From contig NZ_BDQX01000430.1 of NCBI RefSeq assembly GCF_003112455.1, forward strand, positions 103,721 to 136,611: a stretch of 32,891 bases of DNA, read 5' to 3'. The stretch comes from Paenibacillus agaridevorans (GTDB taxonomy: Bacteria > Bacillota > Bacilli > Paenibacillales > Paenibacillaceae). Each line of letters begins with the position of its first letter. Within the stretch, counting starts at the first letter, position 1. Positions 1-7,502 of the stretch are shown here, piece by piece. Under the pieces are notes generated by a model that saw only the letters and a list, made by a program, of their open reading frames with translations, was not told the origin of the DNA and made no database searches. Position numbers and translations under genes: made by a program.

Positions 1-808
1 GTCTCCTGCATGTCTCCTGCACGGCCTCCATGATGTCGTACGCCCGCGAGGCAAGATGCTTCCACGCATGCGAATCCGCCTCCCCTTTGGACTGCATAAA
101 CCAAATAAATTGATGGCGACTGTATTGCACGGTTGCATGAACGATCGTGGGATCCAAATATTCCTCCGCAATATTTTGGCACGCAAACATCAGCAATTCC
201 CAGTCCGCCTCGCTCCAGTCGGCATCGAGGGGATCCAGCCTCCCGATGGCCACAAGCAGCGGTTCCGATGGCGTCAAGCCGATTTCCGCCGCTTCGAGCT
301 TGCCCTTGACGACGACCGGATCGGCGGGCAAGCTTCGCATCAGCTCGAACATCGTATCTTTGCGCAGTGCGGCGAGCGCTACATGGAGCTTGCCCTGCAC
401 GTGATGCAAGTAGCTGCTCCGGTCCTCCAGCTCATCCAGTTCGGCAATCGCCTTCCGGACGGCCTCCACGATAACGCCGCTGTCCTCGTTCTTAAGCACA
501 TAATCGACCACCCCGCCTGTACGAATAGCATCTCGGGCATAGTGGAATTCGTTGTATCCCGTCACAAAGATAAACCGGCAGCGCGGCCAGCTCGACTTGA
601 TGCGCTGATGCAGCTCGATGCCGCTCATGCCTGGCATTCGGATATCGGACAAGACGATATCCACCCGGTTCTGCCCCATGCAATCCAGCGCATCGTACAC
701 ATTAAACGCCTGATAAATCGTCAGCTCCCACTGCTTCTCCTCCCGCAGCGTCTGCTCCAGACTTTCGACAATCATCGGCTCGTCATCTATGATCAGCACT
801 CGATACAT
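1..808 (-). CDS. AraC-type response regulator, YesN-like (partial)
   Basis: The frame runs off the left edge; about 269 N-terminal residues are visible. It opens with a receiver domain: acidic pair D8/D9, phospho-acceptor D55 in LSDIRMPG, T83 and K106 in DYVLKNED, as in CheY-like receivers. After about residue 120 comes a linker typical of YesN-family regulators; the expected C-terminal AraC helix-turn-helix lies outside the window. The ATG at 808 is chosen because AAGGGGAG lies about 8 nt upstream and the protein then begins MYRVLIIDDE, the usual family start; the in-frame ATG at 814 is too close to that site. The gene overlaps the 3' end of the sensor kinase by 26 bp, so the two are co-transcribed and probably partners. 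The regulated genes, probably carbohydrate genes, are not visible. Confidence 0.92.
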   Translation of the reverse strand, partial: MYRVLIIDDEPMIVESLEQTLREEKQWELTIYQAFNVYDALDCMGQNRVDIVLSDIRMPGMSGIELHQRIKSSWPRCRFIFVTGYNEFHYARDAIRTGGVVDYVLKNEDSGVIVEAVRKAIAELDELEDRSSYLHHVQGKLHVALAALRKDTMFELMRSLPADPVVVKGKLEAAEIGLTPSEPLLVAIGRLDPLDADWSEADWELLMFACQNIAEEYLDPTIVHATVQYSRHQFIWFMQSKGEADSHAWKHLASRAYDIMEAVQETCRR

Positions 809-2564
809 CGTCATTCTCCCCTTCGATTGGAATAAAGAGCTCTACGCGCAGTCCTCCCAGCAAGCTGCGACTCACTTCAATGCCTCCCCGCTCTCCGTAC
901 CTCAACTTCAGCCTGCGGTGGATATTGATCAGTCCGGTCGTCTCCATCTCTTCGCCAAGCGTCAGCTTGCGGACAAGCCCGGCTAATTCGATTTGATCCA
1001 TTCCTGTGCCGTTATCTTCGACGATAAAAGCCAATTGGTCCTTGCGTAGCTCGAAGCGCAAGCTGAGCTTCCCCTCTGCCACCACATGATCCAAACCATG
1101 CTCAAAAGAGTTTTCTACTACGGGCTGCAAAATGAGTCTCGGAACGGGCAGCGTCTGCAAGGAGAAGGGCAATTCATCCGCCTCCACCGCGATCCGGTTG
1201 GCAAATCTCATCTTCTGGATTTCCACGTAGGCGCATACATGCTTGAACTCCTCGCCCAGACTGACCTCCTCCAAGCCGTTGCGTGTAATATACCGAAAGT
1301 AATCGCCCAAATTCCGCGCGACCCGCTGGGCCGCCTCATTTTCATCATTCCGAATCAAATGCTGCAGCGTAAAAAAGCTGTTGTACAAAAAATGAGGGGC
1401 GATCTGCATTTGCAGTTGCTTTAGCTCGGACTGCTGCAGGCGGATTTTCTGGACGTACAGTTCGTCGATCAATTGGCTCAGCCGTTGAACCGTCCGATCA
1501 AACCGGTTAAACAGGTACCCGAACTCGTCGCCCCGATGAAGCGGCGCTGCAATCTGCAAATTCCCTTCCTCCACGCTTCGGAACCGTTTGACCAATAGCT
1601 GCATCGGGCGGTGGATCAGCAAGTAGATGCCGTACGAGAACAGGATGACGATGACCAGCGAGCAGCCAATGAGCAGCCAGGACCATAAGCCGTAGTTTTT
1701 AAGCTGTCCGACAATGATATTTTCCGGAAAATAGAACAGCAGCGCTGTATCCAGGAAATACGATTTTTCATAGACCGCGAGATACGTGTCGCTGCCGATT
1801 TTGACTGGGCGGGTAAAATGATCCTCTTGGGCAATATACGGGGCCAATTGTTCCAGCATCGGCTGGAGCTGCGCGGTGTATCTGTCGTTATGAATTTGCC
1901 AATGCTCGTTGACCAATATGGCAGCGCCTTCCTGCGGAAAGGCAGCCAACGCTTTGCGCAGCGCATCGGTGGATAGCTCGATATTTTGCACGAAATGCGC
2001 CTGTTGTCCGGTTGCTGCAAGCGCTCTCAGCGGCGACAAATGCAAATTCAAATACAGGCGGTCTTTCCACCACGTCATCGGGGAACCGCTCAGACGCGTC
2101 GCCTCTACGATTTCCTCTGCTTCCTGGGCTGGGGACAAATCGCCGGTTGAGCGATTGGAGGTCATAAGGGTACTGTCAATCGCTTTAATATACAGGCTGA
2201 CATCCTGGATGTAGCCGCTTGAATCCTTGAGGACATGCAGCCTTTTAACCAATTGGTTAATCGCTCGCGTCCGTTGATATTCCGTCAGAACGGGCGTTTC
2301 GAAGCTAAGCTGGATTAGATCCTCGTCATTGATAAATTGCTGCTGGGCAAGTATGATCCGCTCCAGCTCTTCCTCAAGCGATTTGAAATAATAGTGGGTG
2401 TTCATGGAGATGGAATTTGAGATTTGACGTTTGACTTCCGATTTACCCAATTCATTGACAAGCAGGCCCAGCGCAAACAATGGTGTCATAATACAAAGAA
2501 AAGTAACCAATATTTTGTAAAATATTGACATATTGGATATTTTCACTATTCTGCTCCTGATCAT
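783..2564 (-). CDS. Sensor histidine kinase, YesM/LytS type (HisKA_7TM-less, HAMP)
   Basis: 593-aa membrane kinase that should sense an extracellular signal and phosphorylate the downstream response regulator. Transmembrane segments are at about 15-37 and 293-317, enclosing a roughly 255-residue extracytoplasmic sensor region. A HAMP-like linker (about 318-370) follows, then the His_kinase domain with H391 in the PHFLYN motif, then an ATPase domain with N485 in the N-box (VVENSFEHG) and D517 in VEDNGTGMD. All catalytic motifs look intact. The ATG at 2564 is preceded by AGGAAGGGG. In Bacillales such YesM/YesN pairs usually control polysaccharide or oligosaccharide uptake genes; the ligand cannot be read from the sequence. 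Confidence 0.95.
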   Translation of the reverse strand: MIRSRIVKISNMSIFYKILVTFLCIMTPLFALGLLVNELGKSEVKRQISNSISMNTHYYFKSLEEELERIILAQQQFINDEDLIQLSFETPVLTEYQRTRAINQLVKRLHVLKDSSGYIQDVSLYIKAIDSTLMTSNRSTGDLSPAQEAEEIVEATRLSGSPMTWWKDRLYLNLHLSPLRALAATGQQAHFVQNIELSTDALRKALAAFPQEGAAILVNEHWQIHNDRYTAQLQPMLEQLAPYIAQEDHFTRPVKIGSDTYLAVYEKSYFLDTALLFYFPENIIVGQLKNYGLWSWLLIGCSLVIVILFSYGIYLLIHRPMQLLVKRFRSVEEGNLQIAAPLHRGDEFGYLFNRFDRTVQRLSQLIDELYVQKIRLQQSELKQLQMQIAPHFLYNSFFTLQHLIRNDENEAAQRVARNLGDYFRYITRNGLEEVSLGEEFKHVCAYVEIQKMRFANRIAVEADELPFSLQTLPVPRLILQPVVENSFEHGLDHVVAEGKLSLRFELRKDQLAFIVEDNGTGMDQIELAGLVRKLTLGEEMETTGLINIHRRLKLRYGERGGIEVSRSLLGGLRVELFIPIEGENDDVSSADHR

Positions 2565-2598
2565 CCCACGGCCCCTTCCTCCCCTTTCATTTGTTTAT

Positions 2599-2627
2599 AT
2601 ACTAGCTTCTCTATTTTTCGTTGCCAA
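2599..2627 (-). promoter_or_regulatory. Sigma-A-like promoter of the sensor kinase operon
   Basis: On the minus strand a TTGGCA -35 (2622-2627) is separated by exactly 17 bp from a TAGTAT -10 (2599-2604). Transcription would start near 2592, giving a leader of about 28 nt with a strong ribosome site. Match is 5/6 and 4/6 to consensus. Confidence 0.6.
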
Positions 2628-2780
2628 GAGAAAAAGATTGGAGCTCGCCATCTAAAACCTACGTTCAAAAGGCAGCTACATCGTCATTATCTGTAGTTTG
2701 AGGTTACGCATAGCTTCTCAAGCTCCTAGTCAACAAGAATACAATCGACAAAACCAGCCACATCCTCATCATCCGACCTT

Positions 2781-3080
2781 ATAGCGGAATTATCCGCCTT
2801 ATTATGCTGAGCCGGGGGCGATTGGACTTTTATAGCGGAATTATCCGCTTTATTGGGCTGAGTTGGAGGCGATTGGACTCTTATAGCGGAATTATCCGCT
2901 TTATTGTGCTGAGCCGGGGGCGATTGGGCTTTTATAGCGGAATTATCCGCTTTATTGTGCTGAGCCGGGGGCGATTGGACTTTTATAGCGGAATTATCCG
3001 CTTTATTGTGCTGAGCCGGAAGCGATTGGACTTTTATAGCGGAATTATCCGCTTTATTGTGCTGAGCCGGGGGGGGCAGA
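2781..3080. repeat. Six tandem 51-bp repeats, each with a small palindrome
   Basis: The motif ATAGCGGAATTATCCGC begins at 2781, 2832, 2883, 2934, 2985 and 3036, giving a constant period of 51 bp with few substitutions. Each unit contains a 6-bp stem, AGCGGA/TCCGCT around an ATTA loop, followed by a GC-rich spacer (CTGAGCCGGGGGCGATTGG). Because 51 is a multiple of 3, one frame stays open and would encode 17-residue repeats, but it has no start site context and no known protein. The array lies between the sensor kinase promoter and the mannosidase terminator. Confidence 0.9.
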
Positions 3081-3182
3081 ACAGGCTAGTAGCGAGGACG
3101 AATAATGCTTAGTTTTAGGCTTCATCAAAGGCAAAAAATGCCACTGGGATCTGTTAGATTTTTCAAGGATTGCATAATTTCC

Positions 3183-3225
3183 AAAAAAAAAGAGATGGAA
3201 CAGTGCCTGCCAAGCACTGCTCCAT
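3183..3225 (-). terminator. Rho-independent terminator of the GH2 gene
   Basis: Read on the minus strand, a 12-bp stem (3195-3206 with 3214-3225, one G-U pair) with a 7-nt loop is followed by a few bases and a run of eight T residues (3183-3190). It lies about 95 bp downstream of the GH2 stop codon. Confidence 0.85.
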
Positions 3226-3231
3226 TTCTAC

Positions 3232-3287
3232 CTCTATACTCTCTCTCTATCTATCTCTATCTATCTCTCTCTACCTCTCTACCTCTA
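3232..3287. repeat. Pyrimidine-rich microsatellite (CTCT/CTAT)
   Basis: Low-complexity run built from CTCT, CTAT and CTAC steps, lying between the GH2 stop codon and its terminator, so it would be in the 3' untranslated RNA as a purine-rich tract. No function is evident. Confidence 0.7.
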
Positions 3288-3320
3288 AAAATCGATGACG
3301 CCCGCTATTTCCACGTTGCT

Positions 3321-5900
3321 CTAAGCCAAGTAGTCGATCATCGAAGTAACGGTTACGAGTCCGGCCGCAGCCGGGACACTGAATGCCTGACCCGGCGCGC
3401 GATGCTGGAATTCCACCTCGATCGGCTTGCCCGGCACGACGTCGAAGAAGTTGTCGGAGAAGCGGCCCTCCCGCTCGGCGCGCAGCCATACCTGCTTCGC
3501 CAGCACGTTCGAGGAGACGAGGAAGCATGTCCCTCCGCTGCCTTCCACCTCCGTCACAACGACGGCGGCCGCTCCCAGCTTCAGCCCTTTGGCGTAAGCG
3601 AAATAATGCTCCTTCCGGCTGATCGTCACATAGCCTTGGACAAGCTCCGCGACAAGAACGATGCTGCCCGCGTCGCGGCCGTCAAGCCACTTCGCTTCGT
3701 CTGCCGCATATACAAGCGTCGACGTGTTGGCTCCGACCGTCGCCTCCAGCGTCTCTTGCGCAAGAATCTCGCCGTCGAAAGCATGCAACGTCAATCGCAG
3801 CTCTCCTTCCGCCGGAGTCAATGAATCCGAGATCGCATAGACGCGAAGCTCGCCCCCCTCGGAGCGGTCGAACGACAGAATCGTGTCGGCGAAGCTTGTT
3901 TTAGCATAATACTGCAGCGCCTTCCATTTGCCGTAATAGTCCATGCCCGCCCATGAGGCGACCGGCCAGCAATCGTTCATCTGCCAGTAGAGCGTCCCCA
4001 TGCAATAAGGCATCCGCTTGCGATGGGCCTCGATCGCCGTCTTCATCGCCTCGGCTTGAAGCACCTGGCTCATATACAGGAACGAAGGGAAATCCTTGGG
4101 TTCGTTCATGTAGATATCCATATATTCCTTGATGAGCCTGTTCCCGTTGCCATTTTTCTGATGCGCCAGCATGACCTTGGATTCCAGCTCCATGTCGACC
4201 TCTTCTGCAAACGTCCGCACGCTGTCGTATTCCGGGAACGACTGGAAACCGTATTCGCTCATAAAGCGGCCGACCTTGACGTTATAATTCTCGAATGGCT
4301 CGACGGAATGCCAAACGCCCCAATAGTGGATATCGCCTTCCGTAGACAGCGGATGAGCATGTTGGCCAATATCCCCAGTCAGATCGATCATCGGCGAGGA
4401 CGGCCAATAATCGGCGCCTGGAGCCAGCTCGTTAACGACTTCCGGCAAAATCCGGTGGAAGATGCTCTCATATCCCGCCCAGATGTCTCCGCGCTGCTCC
4501 GCCGTATAACTTTGCTTCCAGCCCCAGCCGCCCGTCTCGTCATATTGCGACCAAGCCGAATCGATCTCGTTGTTGCCGCACCAGAGAACGATGGAAGGAT
4601 GATTGCGCAGCTTCTTCACATTCTCCCGCGCCTCCAGCTTTACGCTCTCGAGAAACGGTTCGTCCCAGGGATACATGCTGCATGCGAACATAAAGTCCTG
4701 CCATACCATAATGCCGTATTCGTCGCATAGCTCATAGAAGGCGGGCTGCTCGTAGATCCCTCCGCCCCATATGCGGAGCATATTCATGTTCGACTCAGCC
4801 GCCGAGGCAATCTCGTGTCTGTAGCGCTCCTCCGTGATTTCCGTCAGGAAGCTGTCGTTCGGAATATGATTGGCGCCCTTGGCGAACACCGGAACCCCGT
4901 TCAGCTCAAAATAAAACGTGCCTCCCGCCTCGTCCTTCTCGCGAACCAAACGAACGGATCGCAGGCCCGTGCGAACCGCCTTCTCGGCAATTGGTTCCGA
5001 CGATCCCGCTTCCGTAAACGTGGCACGGAAATGGTACAAATGAGCCTCGCCCAGCCCCCTGCTCCACCACAGCTTCGGCTCCGCGATCTCCACGGGAACC
5101 TTCACGACAGTAACGCCAAGCTGAAGGTTGACCGCAAGACTCCATTCCGCGCCTCCTGCGGTAATCTTTACGCTGCCTTCGGCGCCGCGGACGCTCTCCA
5201 GCTCCACTTCCACGGTCAGCTTGGCGGCTTCCGCCGATATTTGCTCCTGGTTTACGAACACGTCGTTCACACGGATATCGTTCCAGCCCACAACGCGAAC
5301 CTCGCGCCAGATGCCGCTGGTGACAAAGCGGGGGCCCCAGTCCCATCCGTAATGATAGGGCGCTTTTCTTGCGAATACGCTAATCTTGTCTTCGCCGAGA
5401 CCGCCCAGCTCGGACTGATCATTGCTTGCCGGCAAATTATAGCCCAGACGCTCGATCTTCGGCAGATCCTCCGTCACCGGCGAGCGGAAGCGGATATGAA
5501 GCTGATTGCCGCTCGGCTTCGCCAATCCCTTTACATCCGCTCGCCAGGAGCGGAACATATTGTTGACGGACAAGATCAGCTTGCCGTTAAACGTGACGTC
5601 CGCATACGTATCCAATCCGTCGAAAACAAGCTCCAGCACGGACATCGCCAGCAGATCTTCCGTCAGATCGAAAACCGTCTCGTATTCCCAGTCCAGCTTG
5701 TCGATCCATTGCAGATCATGTTCATTCGTCGCATAAAAAGGATCTTCGATAATGCCGTTGCGGCGAAGGTCGGTATGCACGCAGCCCGGCACAACGGCCT
5801 GCAGCCACTCCGATTCCCGGCAAGCCTTGAACTTCCAATCCTTCAGCGCTGTTTGCACGGTCTCTTGCCCTACTTGGCTTGTTGTTACAGATCTATTCAT
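3321..5900 (-). CDS. Beta-mannosidase, glycoside hydrolase family 2
   Basis: 859-aa enzyme expected to release mannose from the non-reducing ends of beta-mannosides (EC 3.2.1.25). The full GH2 architecture is present: N-terminal jelly-roll sugar-binding domain (about 15-200), immunoglobulin-like domain (about 205-315), TIM barrel (about 330-640) and C-terminal beta domains. The acid/base is E445 in LWCGNNE and the nucleophile E549 in FMSEYGFQSFPE; RIWGGGIYE (about 376-384) and the following DEYGIMVWQDF are characteristic of beta-mannosidases rather than GH2 beta-galactosidases. There is no signal peptide, so it is probably cytoplasmic, acting on imported oligosaccharides. The ATG at 5900 has GGAGAGGA upstream. 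It is transcribed alone, divergent from a LacI-type regulator that is its likely controller. Confidence 0.93.
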   Translation of the reverse strand: MNRSVTTSQVGQETVQTALKDWKFKACRESEWLQAVVPGCVHTDLRRNGIIEDPFYATNEHDLQWIDKLDWEYETVFDLTEDLLAMSVLELVFDGLDTYADVTFNGKLILSVNNMFRSWRADVKGLAKPSGNQLHIRFRSPVTEDLPKIERLGYNLPASNDQSELGGLGEDKISVFARKAPYHYGWDWGPRFVTSGIWREVRVVGWNDIRVNDVFVNQEQISAEAAKLTVEVELESVRGAEGSVKITAGGAEWSLAVNLQLGVTVVKVPVEIAEPKLWWSRGLGEAHLYHFRATFTEAGSSEPIAEKAVRTGLRSVRLVREKDEAGGTFYFELNGVPVFAKGANHIPNDSFLTEITEERYRHEIASAAESNMNMLRIWGGGIYEQPAFYELCDEYGIMVWQDFMFACSMYPWDEPFLESVKLEARENVKKLRNHPSIVLWCGNNEIDSAWSQYDETGGWGWKQSYTAEQRGDIWAGYESIFHRILPEVVNELAPGADYWPSSPMIDLTGDIGQHAHPLSTEGDIHYWGVWHSVEPFENYNVKVGRFMSEYGFQSFPEYDSVRTFAEEVDMELESKVMLAHQKNGNGNRLIKEYMDIYMNEPKDFPSFLYMSQVLQAEAMKTAIEAHRKRMPYCMGTLYWQMNDCWPVASWAGMDYYGKWKALQYYAKTSFADTILSFDRSEGGELRVYAISDSLTPAEGELRLTLHAFDGEILAQETLEATVGANTSTLVYAADEAKWLDGRDAGSIVLVAELVQGYVTISRKEHYFAYAKGLKLGAAAVVVTEVEGSGGTCFLVSSNVLAKQVWLRAEREGRFSDNFFDVVPGKPIEVEFQHRAPGQAFSVPAAAGLVTVTSMIDYLA

Positions 5901-5922
5901 AATATCCTCTCCTCGCTATATG

Positions 5923-5955
5923 TTGAGTACTGAGTACTGAGTACTGAGTGCTGAT
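5923..5955. repeat. Short tandem repeat TGAGTACT in the GH2 leader
   Basis: Three consecutive TGAGTACT octamers followed by a degenerate copy (TGAGTGCT) and a remnant. It lies in the inferred leader of the mannosidase mRNA, 20-50 nt upstream of the start codon. Copy number could vary by slippage. Confidence 0.8.
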
Positions 5956-6013
5956 TGCTGTCATCGCTTTTTCTGTTCCTTGCATCATTTACCTATCAAC
6001 ATGTTCATAACAA

Positions 6014-6042
6014 ATGATAACAAATCCTAATTTTATGGTCAA
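6014..6042 (-). promoter_or_regulatory. Sigma-A promoter of the beta-mannosidase gene
   Basis: Minus strand: TTGACC (6037-6042), 17 bp, TATCAT (6014-6019); 5/6 at -35 and 4/6 at -10. The start would be near 6007, leaving a leader of about 107 nt. An inverted repeat (AATCCTAA at 6023-6030 and TTAGGATT at 6064-6071) straddles the -35 box and is a candidate regulator site. Confidence 0.7.
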
Positions 6043-6162
6043 TCGGTATTTCGTTAGGTTTTGTTAGGATTATCTATTTCCCATGGTTGCGATTTTCCGG
6101 CGTTCAGTGCTACACTTAGCGCAGACTATTTGTTGCTGAATGACCTCAAGTTTTATCGCAGC

Positions 6163-6350
6163 CTAACGGACATAAATGACGCTATTCTTCGATTTTTTAG
6201 GTTTTCGAAAATCTAACGGACATACTCGACCTTATTGGCATCATCATCGCGCATATTGGCTCCGTTACGACCCAATAGTGTCCCTCCTGTCTGTTAGATT
6301 TGTTTGAGGTTAAAAATTGGACAAATAGCGTCGCGTGTGTCTGTTAGATT
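6163..6350. repeat. Palindromic four-unit dispersed repeat, copy A
   Basis: Four copies of a CTAACGGAC/GTCTGTTAG core occur at 6163, 6212 (forward) and 6289, 6339 (inverted), with about 50 bp between units in each half. The whole stretch forms a large imperfect palindrome. A closely related element with the same arrangement is at 13905-14093; the two share CGCTATTCTTCGATT and the right-arm pattern AATAG(C/T)GTCGC. There is no transposase. It occupies most of the space upstream of the LacI-type gene. Confidence 0.8.
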
Positions 6351-6403
6351 TTACGTTTAAATAAACAATCCCGGATTCCCATTAAACATCGAGGAGAAGT
6401 CTA

Positions 6404-7417
6404 ATGCGAGCCAAAATAACGATGCAAGAAATCGCCGACAGCGTCGGCTTGTCCAAATATGCCGTATCGCGCGCGCTAGCCGGCAAGTCCGGCGTAAGCG
6501 CGCAATCCAGAGAGCTGATTTTGCAGAAGGCGGCGGAGCTTGGCTACCGAAAGGAAATATCCCCCCCTGTAACGCCCCGGCGACGCGACGAGCAAACGCA
6601 AGCGGAGGAGGAACGACGTCAATGGACGGGAACGTTGCTTGTCCTCTTCCCGGACGTAAGGTCGCAGAATCCGGAATCCGCTTACTGGGGGCCGCTGTTC
6701 GAAGGGATATCAGCCGCGTTGAACCAGAAGGGCATTCATTTTGTTACGCTGGTCAAACCCGACATCCACTCGTTATTCTCGCTGTTGAACCCGGAAGCCA
6801 TCATCGGGGTGCTTGCCGTCGGAAGCATCGCATCGCCCATCCTCCACGAATGCCGTCGCCTCGGCAAGCCCGTTGTTATGGTCGACCATTGGGACAAGGG
6901 CTTCCCATGCGACAGTATCTTCTCCGACAATCTGGCCGGCATAACTGAAATCATGTCGACGATGCTCGGCAAAGGATATCGGGAGTATCAATTCGTCGGC
7001 AAAATCGCCGATGCCTATAGCTTCTATGAGCGCTGGCTTGGTTTTAATGCCGCACTGATGGATGCCGGGCTTCCCCAGCATCAGATTCCGGCTCTGCTCC
7101 AGTATGAATACGAGGGCTGCGACGAGTCGCTGCGAGAAGCATTTGCGACAAGACCGCTCCCTCAGGTTTTCGTCTGCGCCAACGATTATTACGCAAGCTT
7201 GTTAGCCAAAGCGGTGAAGGAACTTGATCCATCCAGCGAAGGCGTCGTCTTTACCGGCTTCGACAACTCTCATGCCGGCGTGACGGTCGCAACGGTCAAC
7301 GTCGAGGAAGAGATCCTGGGCGTAAGAGCCGTGGACCAATTGCTTTGGCGTATCCTCCATCCAACGGCAAGCTACGAGCGGAAGCTGATTCGGGGCCGAC
7401 TCGTCATCAACGAATAG
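6404..7417 (+). CDS. LacI-family transcriptional regulator
   Basis: 337-aa regulator. The N-terminal helix-turn-helix (about residues 5-50, MQEIADSVGLSKYAVSRALAG followed by VSAQSRELILQKAAELGY) is a standard LacI DNA-binding domain with hinge; residues about 75-335 form a periplasmic-binding-protein-like sugar sensor domain. The ATG at 6404 has GGAGAAG upstream. It is divergent from the GH2 beta-mannosidase and is probably its repressor, responding to a mannose-containing sugar; that link rests on position only. It is followed by a strong terminator, so it is monocistronic. Confidence 0.92.
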   Translation: MRAKITMQEIADSVGLSKYAVSRALAGKSGVSAQSRELILQKAAELGYRKEISPPVTPRRRDEQTQAEEERRQWTGTLLVLFPDVRSQNPESAYWGPLFEGISAALNQKGIHFVTLVKPDIHSLFSLLNPEAIIGVLAVGSIASPILHECRRLGKPVVMVDHWDKGFPCDSIFSDNLAGITEIMSTMLGKGYREYQFVGKIADAYSFYERWLGFNAALMDAGLPQHQIPALLQYEYEGCDESLREAFATRPLPQVFVCANDYYASLLAKAVKELDPSSEGVVFTGFDNSHAGVTVATVNVEEEILGVRAVDQLLWRILHPTASYERKLIRGRLVINE

Positions 7418-7440
7418 GCGCATGTCAGCCAACAGAAATA

Positions 7441-7488
7441 CCCCCGGAAACGGCAAGCTCGGCTTGCTCGATTCCGGGGGTTCTTTTT
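7441..7488 (+). terminator. Strong terminator after the LacI-type gene
   Basis: Outer stem CCCCCGGAA/TTCCGGGGG with an inner stem GCAAGC/GCTTGC, followed by TTCTTTTT on the plus strand. It stands between convergent genes and may also slow transcription arriving from kimA, though its minus-strand tail is poor. Confidence 0.9.
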
Positions 7489-7502
7489 GCGGGACGGCAA
7501 AG

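Noticed and set aside
2804..3112. 102-residue frame of 17-residue repeats
   Set aside because: It is the translation of the 51-bp DNA array; no ribosome site, and openness follows from the period being a multiple of three.
4815..5933. 372-residue frame opposite the GH2 gene
   Set aside because: Same reason: antisense of a clear beta-mannosidase in a GC-rich codon pattern.
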